From the NCBI GenBank assembly GCA_022376925.1, contig JAIOJX010000003.1, positions 36,261,874-36,325,873 on the forward strand: a stretch of DNA of 64,000 nt, written 5' to 3'. Shown piece by piece: positions 21,580 through 33,897 of the stretch. Numbering within the stretch: position 1 is the stretch's first letter; every line of letters begins with the position of its first letter. Source of the DNA: Tragulus kanchil. Its lineage: Eukaryota > Chordata > Mammalia > Artiodactyla > Tragulidae. A model generated the notes under the pieces. It had not been told where the DNA came from and did no database searches. It worked only from the letters and a program-made list of their open reading frames with translations. Position numbers and translations under genes: made by a program.

Positions 21580-22866
21580 AGAAAAAAGAATCTTTCCCCT
21601 CATGTTGACTTTGCACCCTCCTGTATTAGGAGTAAATGCGGACAGATGCAGGGATAATCTGATGTTACAAAAAGTAAAGAAAAAAGTCACTAAACCGGGC
21701 GCCAAAACAAACACTCAAATAAAATTCTCCCTGGTTTTCACAGATTGGAGGAAAATGTTGAAGCTTAATGGGATCCATTGTTGAACAAAATTCTTTATGG
21801 TCGTAAAAACTGTGTGGAAGACTTCCCTGGTGGTCCAGTAGTTAAGAATCCACCTGCCAGTGCAGGAGACATGGGTTTGATCCTGTCTGGAAAGATTCCA
21901 CATACGGGGCAACTAAGCCTGTATGTTGCAACCACTGAAATCCACACACCTAGAGCTCCTGCTCTGCAATGAGAGAAGCCACTGCAATGAGACACCTGTA
22001 CATCTAGAAAGTGGCCTCCCTCCCTGCAAGTAGAGAAAAGTCTGTGTGCAATAACAAAGACCCAGTGCAGCCAAAATAATCCAAGGAGATAAAAAAATAC
22101 ATGTGAAGGTGCTTATATGATTTCCCCTCAGGATATAAGGGAAATTTTCCCTTTCTTCTTTCTCTCTTTCATTTGGTCATTCGCTCTTTCATAATCACAC
22201 ATGTACGCAGATAAAAACAAAGGAGATTTTCATCCTTTGAAAACATGAAAAATGAGAAAAATGAGAAAGGGTCAAACATCCGGCAAAAGTGACGAACTGT
22301 GACTGAACTGTCTTCAGTGGCCACTAAAATATTGATCACTGTTTCGCCATGATAAAAAATGTACTATATTGGCAGAGTCACAATTCCGGTATATCAATCA
22401 CATATCTTTTAACCTTTAATAGACTTTCATATAGCATATTTAACTTCATTTCTACAACTTTGTGTGTCAAAGTGTAATGGTTTCCCAAGAGAAAGAATCT
22501 TTGAGGACTCTGTATGCACCCGTTGAGGCTGCCATATTGTTCCTTAGCTTTTAGTTAGAGTTATTTGTGGTCAGGGAGGCCTGGCGTGCTGCAGTCCATG
22601 AGGTCACAGATTCAGACACGACTGGACAAATGAACACACACACTCACACACACACAAACTCACTCACAGCCTGTATGCCAACAGCTAGTAAGTTGTTCAC
22701 CAAGTGAGTTTTTCTTTCCCCTAAGCACACCTCTGGGCAACATGTCATGGTTGACTTTGCAATTGGATGGAGTCCTGTGCCTGGGTGTTGGTCAATGGAA
22801 TATGAATGGAATGAGCAGTCTGTGAATATTAGTAGCATATGAATAGCAATGTATATGAGTTCCAGG

Positions 22867-25069
22867 GGTCACATACACATACTCTTCCCACCCCTACTGT
22901 GTACTCAGTGAACCAAGAAATCCAGAAGAAAGACAAGGGTCTAGAGCATACACTGCTCTTGGAGGGAAGCTGGCCAACTAACTCAGCCAACCAGGTGAAG
23001 GCTGTAATACGTGTGACAAACTTTATTTTGAATTTCTAATTCAAATTTTAAACTTTGAAATGTTAAAGTTTTACATTATAGTAGTTGGTCTGTTAGAATT
23101 AGTGTTCTTCTACAGACCTTCGCCAACATGAGCTGGAATGGAAAACCAAGCTGCCAGGAACTGATGTGAAAACCTACTGTTTTCTCCCATTTTCTGTCAT
23201 TCACTTACAAAGCTCCAGACTAACGTAACATAGCCTTGGCAAAGATACTATGAATACTCAATTCAAAAAACATTTAGCAGGCAGAGTTGTGTGCCAGAAA
23301 CCCAGAAGTCTTCCTCTGGTTAGTTCCTAGGTGGGAGTGGTAAAGTGTTGTTAACAAAAAAGGGTGGAGACCCAGGAAATGCACAGCTTTCTGAAACAAT
23401 TAACAAAAGGCTTGGGTAGGCAGAAACAAGCCAAGTATGAAGAAATGGGGGAGAAAGGGAGGAGGAAAACCAGAAAAAAGAGGTACAGGATGGGAATAGG
23501 AACTGGGGCTTGGAAGGATTCCCCAAGGCCCTTCAGAGGGTTTTCCAAGGGACCTTGAGTTCCTGCCCAGGGATGAAGAGAAACAGGACCAAGCACCAAT
23601 CTTGGTTCTTATCACTCCCTATCTTCTTCAGTTTTCCTTCACACTATTTTCTAACCCTTTAATTGTCATTTCATTCCCTTACAGTGGATACGGTGCCAAG
23701 TCTCTTCCATTGTGTCTTGTTGAGATGCTATGGACTGTATGTAGCCCACCAGGCTCCTCTGTCCACGGGATTCCCCAGGCAAGAATATTGGAGTGGGTTG
23801 CCATGCCCTCTTCCAAGGGATCTTCCCAGCCCAGGGATCTAATTCACGTCTACTACATCTCCTGCAGTGGCAGGCAGATTCCCTACCACTAGCACCACCT
23901 AGGAAGCCTTTAGCTCTCTTTCAAGGTAGATAGTCTATTTCCTGGTTTACTATAGACAATTTCCATGATGGTCACATACACATACTCTTCCCACCCCTAC
24001 TGTGTACTCAGTGAACCAAGAAATCCAGAAGAAAGACAAGGGTCTAGAGCATACACTGCTCTTGGAGGGAAGCTGGCCAACTAACTCAGCCAACCAGGTG
24101 AAGGCTGTAATACGTGTGACAAACTTTATTTTGAATTTCTAATTCAAATTTTAAACTTTGAAATGTTAAAGTTTTACATTATAGTAGTTGGTCTGTTAGA
24201 ATTAGTGTTCTTCTACAGACCTTCGCCAACATGAGCTGGAATGGAAAACCAAGCTGCCAGGAACTGATGTGAAAACCTACTGTTTTCTCCCATTTTCTGT
24301 CATTCACTTACAAAGCTCCAGACTAACGTAACATAGCCTTGGCAAAGATACTATGAATACTCAATTCAAAAAACATTTAGCAGGCAGAGTTGTGTGCCAG
24401 AAACCCAGAAGTCTTCCTCTGGTTAGTTCCTAGGTGGGAGTGGTAAAGTGTTGTTAACAAAAAAGGGTGGAGACCCAGGAAATGCACAGCTTTCTGAAAC
24501 AATTAACAAAAGGCTTGGGTAGGCAGAAACAAGCCAAGTATGAAGAAATGGGGGAGAAAGGGAGGAGGAAAACCAGAAAAAAGAGGTACAGGATGGGAAT
24601 AGGAACTGGGGCTTGGAAGGATTCCCCAAGGCCCTTCAGAGGGTTTTCCAAGGGACCTTGAGTTCCTGCCCAGGGATGAAGAGAAACAGGACCAAGCACC
24701 AATCTTGGTTCTTATCACTCCCTATCTTCTTCAGTTTTCCTTCACACTATTTTCTAACCCTTTAATTGTCATTTCATTCCCTTACAGTGGATACGGTGCC
24801 AAGTCTCTTCCATTGTGTCTTGTTGAGATGCTATGGACTGTATGTAGCCCACCAGGCTCCTCTGTCCACGGGATTCCCCAGGCAAGAATATTGGAGTGGG
24901 TTGCCATGCCCTCTTCCAAGGGATCTTCCCAGCCCAGGGATCTAATTCACGTCTACTACATCTCCTGCAGTGGCAGGCAGATTCCCTACCACTAGCACCA
25001 CCTAGGAAGCCTTTAGCTCTCTTTCAAGGTAGATAGTCTATTTCCTGGTTTACTATAGACAATTTCCAT
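22867..25069. repeat. Tandem direct duplication 7 (unit about 1.10 kb)
   Basis: The left copy is 22867-23966 and the right copy 23970-25069, with three bases at the junction (GAT). The copies are practically identical, so the purine-rich 64-residue frame at 23364 recurs at 24467. The unit holds one Bov-tA SINE and otherwise unrecognised sequence. Confidence 0.92.
23715..23909 (-). mobile_element. Bov-tA SINE (second copy 24818-25012)
   Basis: Antisense body 'cccaccaggctcctctgtcc', 'ccccaggcaagaatattgg' and antisense tRNA head 'gcccagggatctaattcacg' to 'caccacctaggaagcc'. Slightly shortened at the Bov-A end. Confidence 0.88.
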
Positions 25070-25643
25070 TATAATCTCCTAAACCAGATATAAGTGGAAA
25101 GACTATTGAGGAGAAGCGCCTCCCCATACTTTCCTAGGCCATGCTCCATAGTCACATGTCAAGGTATATCCAGCTGTCCTGTCAAAATCTTGAGGGGACT
25201 GTCCCAGCCAATCCAGCAATAACAATTTCTGCATCCTTTTCTGCCACAGTGAAGCCCAAACCATTATGCAGAGCCTTGATTCTATGCAGTACTTTTGATA
25301 AAATATGAAAAGAAAAAACAAAGGCAAAAACACTGCCCTAATTTTTGTGATTCTTTAGAGCTGGCTGCCACCAAGCAAGGTTGAGCAATATATTTCTCTG
25401 AAGGGAACACCCATCTTTCTGGGAAATTTTAGGCACATTCCTTCCTAGAAAGAAGGGAGGGACTAGGTGACCTTTGGCAGATTTTTAAACCCAGCTGTCT
25501 AAAAAAATGATATTTTCCAAGGATGACATGGTATAGTTGTGAAAATTTTGATTTGATCTTGTCCACAACTATTCGCAGTGTCTTTGTACATACATCCCTT
25601 AGCTCTAAAACACTTCGTTTGTTAATAGTCTCACTTGCAGAAC
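25070..25643. other. Unique sequence, nothing recognised
   Basis: No repeat family, RNA gene or exon signature seen. The 110-residue minus-strand frame spanning its end is partly Bov-tA sequence. Confidence 0.5.
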
Positions 25644-25645
25644 CA

Positions 25646-25866
25646 GGCTTCCCAGGTGGTGCTAGTGGTGAAGAACCTGCCTGACAATGCTGGAGATGTA
25701 AGGAGATGCGAATTCTATCCCGGGATGGAAAGATCCCCTGGACAAGGGCAGTGCAATCCACTCTGGTATTCTTGCTGGAAGAATCCCGTGGACAGAGGAG
25801 CCTGGCGGGCTGTAGTCCAGAGGGTCACAAAGCGCTGGACATGACTGAAGGGACTTTGCACACACA
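25646..25866 (+). mobile_element. Bov-tA SINE
   Basis: Head 'ggcttcccaggtggtgctag', 'gaagaacctgcctgacaatg', Bov-A body 'gtattcttgctggaagaatc' and 'cagaggagcctggcgggc', end 'cacaaagcgctggacatgac'. Full length with moderate divergence. Confidence 0.9.
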
Positions 25867-26227
25867 GAGCCAGGTAGAACACTTTATCCAAGGCTTCCAA
25901 GAGACAACTATGGGGCCAGAACTGGTGCTTTTGTTCAAAGAATAACTAGATACTGGCTGGAATCTTTAGGTATCCCTTTTGAGTCAACTGTGTTTGAGTA
26001 GCCTAAGTAACTCTGCTGTCTAGATCTTTATGTCTGAAATGGGAGTAATAGCTGGACCAGGTTCCTTTCATCTTTATGACATTTGATGGGAATAGAATAG
26101 GATAATTACACAGGTCGTTTTAGAAGTCCCACTAGGGGATTATAGGTAGAGAAGAAAACTCATTTGGGAGACCACTGTAAGCTAAGAAAGGTGCCGGAAT
26201 GTCATGGAAGGAAGCAAGCTTGCTTAA
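25867..26227. other. Unique sequence, nothing recognised
   Basis: About 360 bases between two Bov-tA elements of opposite orientation. No recognisable feature. Confidence 0.45.
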
Positions 26228-26451
26228 CTGTAGTGGTGGTTGAGTCGTTAAGTTGTATCTGACTCTTGTGACCCCATGGGCTGTAGCCCACCAGGCTCCT
26301 CTGTCCACGGGATTCTCCAGGCAAGAATACTGGAGTGGGTTGTCATTTCCTTCTTCAGGGGATCTTCCCAGCCCAGGGACTGATCCCATGTCTCCTATGT
26401 CTCCTGCATTGCAGGTAGACTCTTTACCACTGAGCCACAGGGGAAGCCCCA
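26228..26451 (-). mobile_element. Bov-tA SINE
   Basis: Antisense: 'gactcttgtgaccccatggg', 'cccaccaggctcctctgtcc', 'aagaatactggagtgggttg', then the tRNA head 'gcccagggactgatcccatg' to 'gagccacaggggaagcccc'. Confidence 0.92.
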
Positions 26452-26454
26452 TTT

Positions 26455-26805
26455 AGCTGTACCTGTGATTATAATACATATAATTACCTATAAAATAAAT
26501 TTAATAATTTATATTAAGATAATATATACTATTATGTGAAATTATGTATAGGCATATATTTTATATATGTAAAATTATATGATATATGTAATTATATATC
26601 AGATATCAGCATATATCTGAGATAATTATATATAAAATATACATATGCATATGTATGTATCTGCAATTACATAGCTTTATATATTTTATATATATAAAAT
26701 TATATGATATGTGTAATTATATATCAGATATCAGTATATATCTGATATAATTATACATAAAATACACACATACATATATATGTATCTGCAATTACATAGC
26801 TGTAC
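26455..26805. repeat. AT-rich low-complexity DNA with a 126-bp tandem duplication
   Basis: TA-rich throughout. The segment from about 26571 ('aaaattatatgatatatgt') recurs from 26697 with few changes, up to 'ctgcaattacatagct' at 26661 and 26785. Each unit contains the small dyad 'cagatatcag...atatctga'. Unlike the 1.1 kb duplications, these copies differ by many substitutions and so look like genuine old tandem repeats. Confidence 0.85.
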
Positions 26806-26807
26806 AT

Positions 26808-26925
26808 GTGATTGTCTTGTCTGCTAGACAGCAGGGATTATATAGGCTCTCCTTGCTCTTATATATCCTGTCCCTAGCATAGTTCTTGGCATATAATGTG
26901 CATGTAATAAATATTTATTTCATAA
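26808..26925 (+). mobile_element. L2 LINE 3' end, ancient
   Basis: 'ttgtctgctagacagcaggg', 'atcctgtccctagcatag' and 'ttggcatataatgtgcatg' followed by 'aataaatatttatt' match the well-known L2 3' terminus at low similarity. Confidence 0.7.
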
Positions 26926-27012
26926 AAGATTATCATTACTTCATAGTAGGAATAAAAATGTTTATGTTAGTATGGACCTAAAACCCCATTTCTGAAAGTT
27001 TTTAAGCCCAAA

Positions 27013-29347
27013 GTCTTCGAAGTTTAGACATGTTCTGATTTGGGGAGTAATTAGTGCACCTACTATATTATGTATAGGAGCAATCCTGGCAGGATCTGGG
27101 ACATTATCTGTATCCAAACACTAATATTTCCACAGTTAAATGTACAAATACTTTATAATAAGCAGAACCAGTTAAAACTACGAATAGCCCCACATCAGGC
27201 CAGGTCCAGAGTTATCACCAATGAAAACAAAGTCTTGGAGTTTTCAGAAAAGTGTGGGTTGGGGAATTGTCCATAAAGGACTAAGGGGCTGCCCAGCCCT
27301 GGCAAGATCTCTGCCTTCTATGTGAGAGGCCACAGAGCAGCTTGCTTTCCCAACGTGAAGAAGCATTTGACTTTTACTCAGACCGACCCAAAATAGATTC
27401 AAAGCACTCACCAGGAAGCAACGGACTCTCAGCGGACTCCAGTTACCTGGACTTTCCAGAGCGAAATTCACTCTCACTGAACTAACCACCTCCCGGGAGC
27501 ACTCTCCATTTTACAACAGATTTGGGAGGAAAACATAATTAAGGAATCTGCCCAAAGCCAGGGTCTGCACTGCTTGAGATGTGTTTAACAATAGAAGCTC
27601 TGCGTATACACAGAATCTTTTCTTTTTCAGATTCTTTTCTCATACGAGCCACTGCAGAGCCCTGACTAGGGCCCGGCCAAGCTGTACATGAAGTCCCTAG
27701 TAGTTATGTATTTTGTGTGCAGTAGTGTGTATTAATCCTGATCTTTCAATTAATCCCTCCCCTCCCTTGCCATGAATACCCATGAAAATGAAAATGAAAT
27801 GAAAAAGTTTATTTTTTACATCTATACTCTATTTCTGTTTTGTAGATAAGTTCATTTGTACCACGTTTTCAAGATTCCACATACAAATGCTATTATATGA
27901 TATTTGTCTTTCTCTGTCTAACTTACTGACAATGTCTAGGTATTACTGCAAAGGACATTGTTTCAATTTTTTAATGGTTGAGTCATGGCTGTACAGCTAA
28001 AACTAACACAACAGTGTAAATAGCTAGACCCTAATAAAAATCTAGAAAGACAAATACATAGAAATTTTAAAATAAATTAAAAAAAAAAACCCAATAAGTT
28101 CTGCCTCACCTGTGCCGGCCCTTGCCCCTGTTCATGGCTTATTCCACTTCTGTACTAATATATTTCCTGAAACTCCCAATGTCTTCGAAGTTTAGACATG
28201 TTCTGATTTGGGGAGTAATTAGTGCACCTACTATATTATGTATAGGAGCAATCCTGGCAGGATCTGGGACATTATCTGTATCCAAACACTAATATTTCCA
28301 CAGTTAAATGTACAAATACTTTATAATAAGCAGAACCAGTTAAAACTACGAATAGCCCCACATCAGGCCAGGTCCAGAGTTATCACCAATGAAAACAAAG
28401 TCTTGGAGTTTTCAGAAAAGTGTGGGTTGGGGAATTGTCCATAAAGGACTAAGGGGCTGCCCAGCCCTGGCAAGATCTCTGCCTTCTATGTGAGAGGCCA
28501 CAGAGCAGCTTGCTTTCCCAACGTGAAGAAGCATTTGACTTTTACTCAGACCGACCCAAAATAGATTCAAAGCACTCACCAGGAAGCAACGGACTCTCAG
28601 CGGACTCCAGTTACCTGGACTTTCCAGAGCGAAATTCACTCTCACTGAACTAACCACCTCCCGGGAGCACTCTCCATTTTACAACAGATTTGGGAGGAAA
28701 ACATAATTAAGGAATCTGCCCAAAGCCAGGGTCTGCACTGCTTGAGATGTGTTTAACAATAGAAGCTCTGCGTATACACAGAATCTTTTCTTTTTCAGAT
28801 TCTTTTCTCATACGAGCCACTGCAGAGCCCTGACTAGGGCCCGGCCAAGCTGTACATGAAGTCCCTAGTAGTTATGTATTTTGTGTGCAGTAGTGTGTAT
28901 TAATCCTGATCTTTCAATTAATCCCTCCCCTCCCTTGCCATGAATACCCATGAAAATGAAAATGAAATGAAAAAGTTTATTTTTTACATCTATACTCTAT
29001 TTCTGTTTTGTAGATAAGTTCATTTGTACCACGTTTTCAAGATTCCACATACAAATGCTATTATATGATATTTGTCTTTCTCTGTCTAACTTACTGACAA
29101 TGTCTAGGTATTACTGCAAAGGACATTGTTTCAATTTTTTAATGGTTGAGTCATGGCTGTACAGCTAAAACTAACACAACAGTGTAAATAGCTAGACCCT
29201 AATAAAAATCTAGAAAGACAAATACATAGAAATTTTAAAATAAATTAAAAAAAAAAACCCAATAAGTTCTGCCTCACCTGTGCCGGCCCTTGCCCCTGTT
29301 CATGGCTTATTCCACTTCTGTACTAATATATTTCCTGAAACTCCCAA
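27013..29347. repeat. Tandem direct duplication 8 (unit about 1.17 kb)
   Basis: The left copy is 27013-28179 and the right copy 28181-29347, separated by a single T. It contains the rearranged L1 3' end and unrecognised sequence, both repeated exactly. Confidence 0.92.
27690..28090. mobile_element. L1 3' region in two opposed pieces (second copy 28858-29258)
   Basis: 27690-27984 is antisense L1 3' sequence ('gtttgtag...gtaccacgttttcaagattcc', 'atttgtctttctctgtc', 'taatggttgagtcatgg'). 27990-28090 is the sense L1 terminus ('aaaactaacacaacagtg', 'ccctaataaaaatc', then A-rich). An inverted 5' part joined to a correctly oriented tailed 3' part is the usual product of twin priming during L1 insertion. 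Confidence 0.65.
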
Positions 29348-31539
29348 GTGTGGTTGGGCTTGTGTTATAAACACTCTCACCTTTAGATTCAACACAATGC
29401 TACGTTATTGACTATTTCTTGTAATGATTGTTTTATTTTAAATTGTTTTATCCATAGAAGTCTTAATCATTTATGAAATTTTTCTGTCTAAACAATAGAC
29501 TCATAATAAAAACGGGCCAAGTAAAAGAGAAAATTCAATATGCTTTATATTCTATCAAAATATGTCTAGGTTCTGGGAGCCACATCTTCTTGCCTTTTAT
29601 CACCATCCTGAGGAAAAACAACTCTTCTAAAATAAATCTCAAGCAAGTTTTTGGATGATAATCTGAATTTTAAAACACTTGATAAATTACTGACTTGACT
29701 TCAAAAAAAATCAAAAAATCATTCTCACTTGAGTGTTACTGGCATGAATCTTTGACATATAAACGTATTCTCACGATAGTGATTATCTCAGAAAGTAAAC
29801 AGAAAAACAATTTTTGAAAGCATTATTAGCCTACTTTAAATAAGTAGGCTACCTTAGCCTATTAGCCTACTTTAAAAAGTCTTCTATTAGCCTACTTCAG
29901 AAAAATAAAAGAACAGTATGATTCAGTCAAATATTCATCAGGGAGCAAGAAGCATATCAATAGGTGGGCTTCACTTTAGCAAATAAGAAAATATTTCATA
30001 ACTTGATACCAAAATCTACATTTTCAAATATGTTCAGTAATAAAAAGACATGATAATATTACATCTTTAATTTTAACAGTCATTACACTGTCTCTAAAAA
30101 ATCAATTTCCTAAGATAACAATGTTTTTCTTAATTTTCCTTCCATATTTGTAATTATAAAAGAAATGCTAGATGCAACTCAATTTTATGTGAAGTCAGAG
30201 CCACCCAAATATGTGTCAGAGCTGATGGCCTACCAAGAGAAAGGTCTTAAAAGAAGAAGAAAAAAAAAAGAAATATTTTGGAGACATTTTATTCGAACTT
30301 ATAGCAGCAGAGACACAGACTTTTAGAGAAATGGAACTTATTCACTTAAATTAAGAGAAGAGATGAAAATGCACTAGAATCATTTTTGATTACAAAAAAA
30401 AAAACCCAATAAGTTCTGCCTCACCTGTGCGCCCTTGCCCCTGTTCATGGCTTATTCCACTTCTGTACTAATATATTTCCTGAAACTCCCAAGTGTGGTT
30501 GGGCTTGTGTTATAAACACTCTCACCTTTAGATTCAACACAATGCTACGTTATTGACTATTTCTTGTAATGATTGTTTTATTTTAAATTGTTTTATCCAT
30601 AGAAGTCTTAATCATTTATGAAATTTTTCTGTCTAAACAATAGACTCATAATAAAAACGGGCCAAGTAAAAGAGAAAATTCAATATGCTTTATATTCTAT
30701 CAAAATATGTCTAGGTTCTGGGAGCCACATCTTCTTGCCTTTTATCACCATCCTGAGGAAAAACAACTCTTCTAAAATAAATCTCAAGCAAGTTTTTGGA
30801 TGATAATCTGAATTTTAAAACACTTGATAAATTACTGACTTGACTTCAAAAAAAATCAAAAAATCATTCTCACTTGAGTGTTACTGGCATGAATCTTTGA
30901 CATATAAACGTATTCTCACGATAGTGATTATCTCAGAAAGTAAACAGAAAAACAATTTTTGAAAGCATTATTAGCCTACTTTAAATAAGTAGGCTACCTT
31001 AGCCTATTAGCCTACTTTAAAAAGTCTTCTATTAGCCTACTTCAGAAAAATAAAAGAACAGTATGATTCAGTCAAATATTCATCAGGGAGCAAGAAGCAT
31101 ATCAATAGGTGGGCTTCACTTTAGCAAATAAGAAAATATTTCATAACTTGATACCAAAATCTACATTTTCAAATATGTTCAGTAATAAAAAGACATGATA
31201 ATATTACATCTTTAATTTTAACAGTCATTACACTGTCTCTAAAAAATCAATTTCCTAAGATAACAATGTTTTTCTTAATTTTCCTTCCATATTTGTAATT
31301 ATAAAAGAAATGCTAGATGCAACTCAATTTTATGTGAAGTCAGAGCCACCCAAATATGTGTCAGAGCTGATGGCCTACCAAGAGAAAGGTCTTAAAAGAA
31401 GAAGAAAAAAAAAAGAAATATTTTGGAGACATTTTATTCGAACTTATAGCAGCAGAGACACAGACTTTTAGAGAAATGGAACTTATTCACTTAAATTAAG
31501 AGAAGAGATGAAAATGCACTAGAATCATTTTTTGATTAC
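29249..31539. repeat. Tandem direct duplication 9 (unit about 1.15 kb)
   Basis: The left copy is about 29249-30393 and the right copy about 30394-31539, joined inside a poly-A run. The first 100 bases also occur at 28081-28180, so that stretch is present three times. At the right-copy start 'tgtgccggccc' has become 'tgtgcgccc', again a small loss at a block end. Confidence 0.9.
29827..29851. repeat. Small hairpin within a 'tagcctactt' cluster (copy 30971-30995)
   Basis: TAGCCTACTT (29827-29836), five-base loop, AAGTAGGCTA (29842-29851). The same word recurs at about 29861-29871 and 29888-29896. It is a local microrepeat with no assignable function. Confidence 0.7.
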
Positions 31540-31559
31540 TTTATTTTGCTGGGTCTTTA

Positions 31560-31848
31560 TTTTCTTCACTTTATTTTACTTTATTGTGCTGGGTCTTCAT
31601 TGCTGGGCAGCGTTTTCTCTTCTTGCAGTGCACAGGCTTCTCACTTCTTTTGTTGCAGAGCACGGGCTGTAGGGCATGGGGCTTCAGCAGTTGCAGCACC
31701 GGGGTTCAGTCCCAGAGTAAAAGCTCAGAAATCGGGGCACACAGGCTTAGTTGCTCTGTGGCGTGTGGGATCTTCCTGGATCAGGGATTGAATCCGTGTC
31801 TCCTGCACTGGCAGGTGGATTTTTTACCACTGAGTCACCAGGGAGGCC
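31560..31848 (-). mobile_element. CHR-type SINE, diverged (partial copy 32806-32962)
   Basis: Antisense long CHR body ('gctgggtcttcattgctgg', 'tcttgcagtgcacaggc', 'ggcttagttgctctgtggc', 'gtgtgggatcttcctgg') and head ('atcagggattgaatccg' to 'gagtcaccagggaggcc'). The copy in the next block begins part-way through, at the block boundary. Confidence 0.85.
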
Positions 31849-31861
31849 ATAGAGTCTTTTG

Positions 31862-32512
31862 AAACTCATTTTTTCCTTTTTAAATTTATTTTTTAAAAAG
31901 CAATAAAATATGCCTAACATAAAGTTTGCCATTTTAACCATTTTTAAGTGTATAGTTCTGTGGCTTTAAAGTACATTCACCATGTTGTTATGTAAAAATC
32001 ACCTCTATCCATCTCCAGAATTTTTTTATCTTCCCAAGTGGAAACTTCATCCTTATTAAACACTAACTCCCCATCTCTCATTCTCCCAGCCCCCTGCAAT
32101 CACTATTCTACTTTCCATCCTTGAAAACTGAACAATTCTAGGTACCTCATATGGAGAAGGAAATGGCAACCCACTCCAGTATTCTTGCCTGGAAAATCTC
32201 ACGGACAGAGGAGCCTGGGGGGCTACAGTGCATGGGGTCAGAGTCAGACACAACTAAGCACACACACACACACACACACACACACGGACCTCGTAAAAGT
32301 GGAACATAAAATAATTGTCATTGTGGGACTGGTTTGTTTCACTTATATCCTTAACATGTACCTATGTTGCAACAGAGTGTCAGAATTTCATTCCTTTCTA
32401 AGGCGAAATAATAATTCACTGAATGTAGAATATACCACACTTCCTTCAACCATTGATCTGTCTATGAGTACCTGGTACACTTCCATCTTTTGGCTCTTGT
32501 GAATTATAGTGT
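31862..32512 (-). mobile_element. Old L1 3' UTR, antisense, interrupted by a Bov-A SINE (copy 32976-33626)
   Basis: 'gcctaacataaagtttgccattt', 'ccatctccagaattttttta', 'aaacactaactccccatc' and 'ctattctactttcc' precede the SINE. 'gtggaacataaaataattg', 'gtgtcagaatttcattcc' and 'cttttggctcttgtgaatt' follow it. The order is that of the old mammalian L1 3' UTR read antisense. Confidence 0.8.
32154..32286 (+). mobile_element. Bov-A monomer SINE with (CA)n tail (copy 33268-33400)
   Basis: 'ggagaaggaaatggcaaccc', 'cagtattcttgcctgg' and 'agtcagacacaactaagc' then about 16 CA units. No tRNA head is present. 'acctcata' before it and 'acctcgta' after it look like a short target-site duplication inside the L1. 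Confidence 0.85.
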
Positions 32513-32522
32513 TTAAATTCTT

Positions 32523-32526
<4 letters not shown>

Positions 32527-32553
<27 letters not shown>
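32527..32553. repeat. (AC)n microsatellite (copy 33640-33667)
   Basis: An uninterrupted AC run of about 13 units, present in both block copies with nearly the same length. Confidence 0.95.
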
Positions 32554-32557
<4 letters not shown>

Positions 32558-33636
32558 TTCTTGTAAAAACAAAAATTTCTTGTAAGCTATTGGCTAGAAA
32601 AGTTTCTCAATAAGAGAAAACTGACACCCTTTGCTTCAGGTGGAAACCTATTTAGTCAAGGAAGAAACTGCATGTTATTCATTAATCCTACAGTCACCTT
32701 CCGCAAGATAAGGATTGTTTCATTAGCGGAAAAGTGTATTATCCTCTTAACTTAGTTTCCCTCCAGATCACCAAACCAGCTTTACAAAATACACCTTCCA
32801 AGATGGTTGCAGCACCGGTTCAGTCCCAGAGTAAAAGCTCAGAAATCGGGGCACACAGGCTTAGTTGCTCTGTGGCGTGTGGGATCTTCCTGGATCAGGG
32901 ATTGAATCCGTGTCTCCTGCACTGGCAGGTGGATTTTTTACCACTGAGTCACCAGGGAGGCCATAGAGTCTTTTGAAACTCATTTTTTCCTTTTTAAATT
33001 TATTTTTTAAAAAGCAATAAAATATGCCTAACATAAAGTTTGCCATTTTAACCATTTTTAAGTGTATAGTTCTGTGGCTTTAAAGTACATTCACCATGTT
33101 GTTATGTAAAAATCACCTCTATCCATCTCCAGAATTTTTTTATCTTCCCAAGTGGAAACTTCATCCTTATTAAACACTAACTCCCCATCTCTCATTCTCC
33201 CAGCCCCCTGCAATCACTATTCTACTTTCCATCCTTGAAAACTGAACAATTCTAGGTACCTCATATGGAGAAGGAAATGGCAACCCACTCCAGTATTCTT
33301 GCCTGGAAAATCTCACGGACAGAGGAGCCTGGGGGGCTACAGTGCATGGGGTCAGAGTCAGACACAACTAAGCACACACACACACACACACACACACACG
33401 GACCTCGTAAAAGTGGAACATAAAATAATTGTCATTGTGGGACTGGTTTGTTTCACTTATATCCTTAACATGTACCTATGTTGCAACAGAGTGTCAGAAT
33501 TTCATTCCTTTCTAAGGCGAAATAATAATTCACTGAATGTAGAATATACCACACTTCCTTCAACCATTGATCTGTCTATGAGTACCTGGTACACTTCCAT
33601 CTTTTGGCTCTTGTGAATTATAGTGTTTAAATTCTT

Positions 33637-33671
<35 letters not shown>

Positions 33672-33897
33672 TTCTTGTAAAAACAAAAATTTCTTGTAAG
33701 CTATTGGCTAGAAAAGTTTCTCAATAAGAGAAAACTGACACCCTTTGCTTCAGGTGGAAACCTATTTAGTCAAGGAAGAAACTGCATGTTATTCATTAAT
33801 CCTACAGTCACCTTCCGCAAGATAAGGATTGTTTCATTAGCGGAAAAGTGTATTATCCTCTTAACTTAGTTTCCCTCCAGATCACCAAACAGCTTTA

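Larger units (their letters stand above)
20525..22668. repeat. Tandem direct duplication 6 (unit about 1.09 kb)
   Basis: The left copy is 20525-21579 and the right copy 21618-22668. The first 300 bases of this unit also occur at 19381-19680, so that part is present three times. The 38 junction bases (21580-21617) contain 'tctttcccct', 'catg' and 'ttgactttgca', which are found in the same order but further apart at 22710-22763, just beyond the right copy. This is a collapsed version of the true continuation. Confidence 0.92.
31690..33897. repeat. Tandem direct duplication 10 (unit about 1.11 kb)
   Basis: The left copy is 31690-32784 and the right copy 32806-33897, with 21 unmatched junction bases. 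The left copy reads 'ccaaaccagctttac' where the right reads 'ccaaacagctttaga', a small difference at the very end. It includes half a CHR SINE, an L1 piece, a Bov-A SINE and two CA repeats. Confidence 0.92.

Noticed and set aside
23364..23558. Basic 64-residue frame rich in Lys and Arg
   Set aside because: It is translated from a purine-rich stretch; the composition follows from base content, and no regulatory or homologous context supports it.
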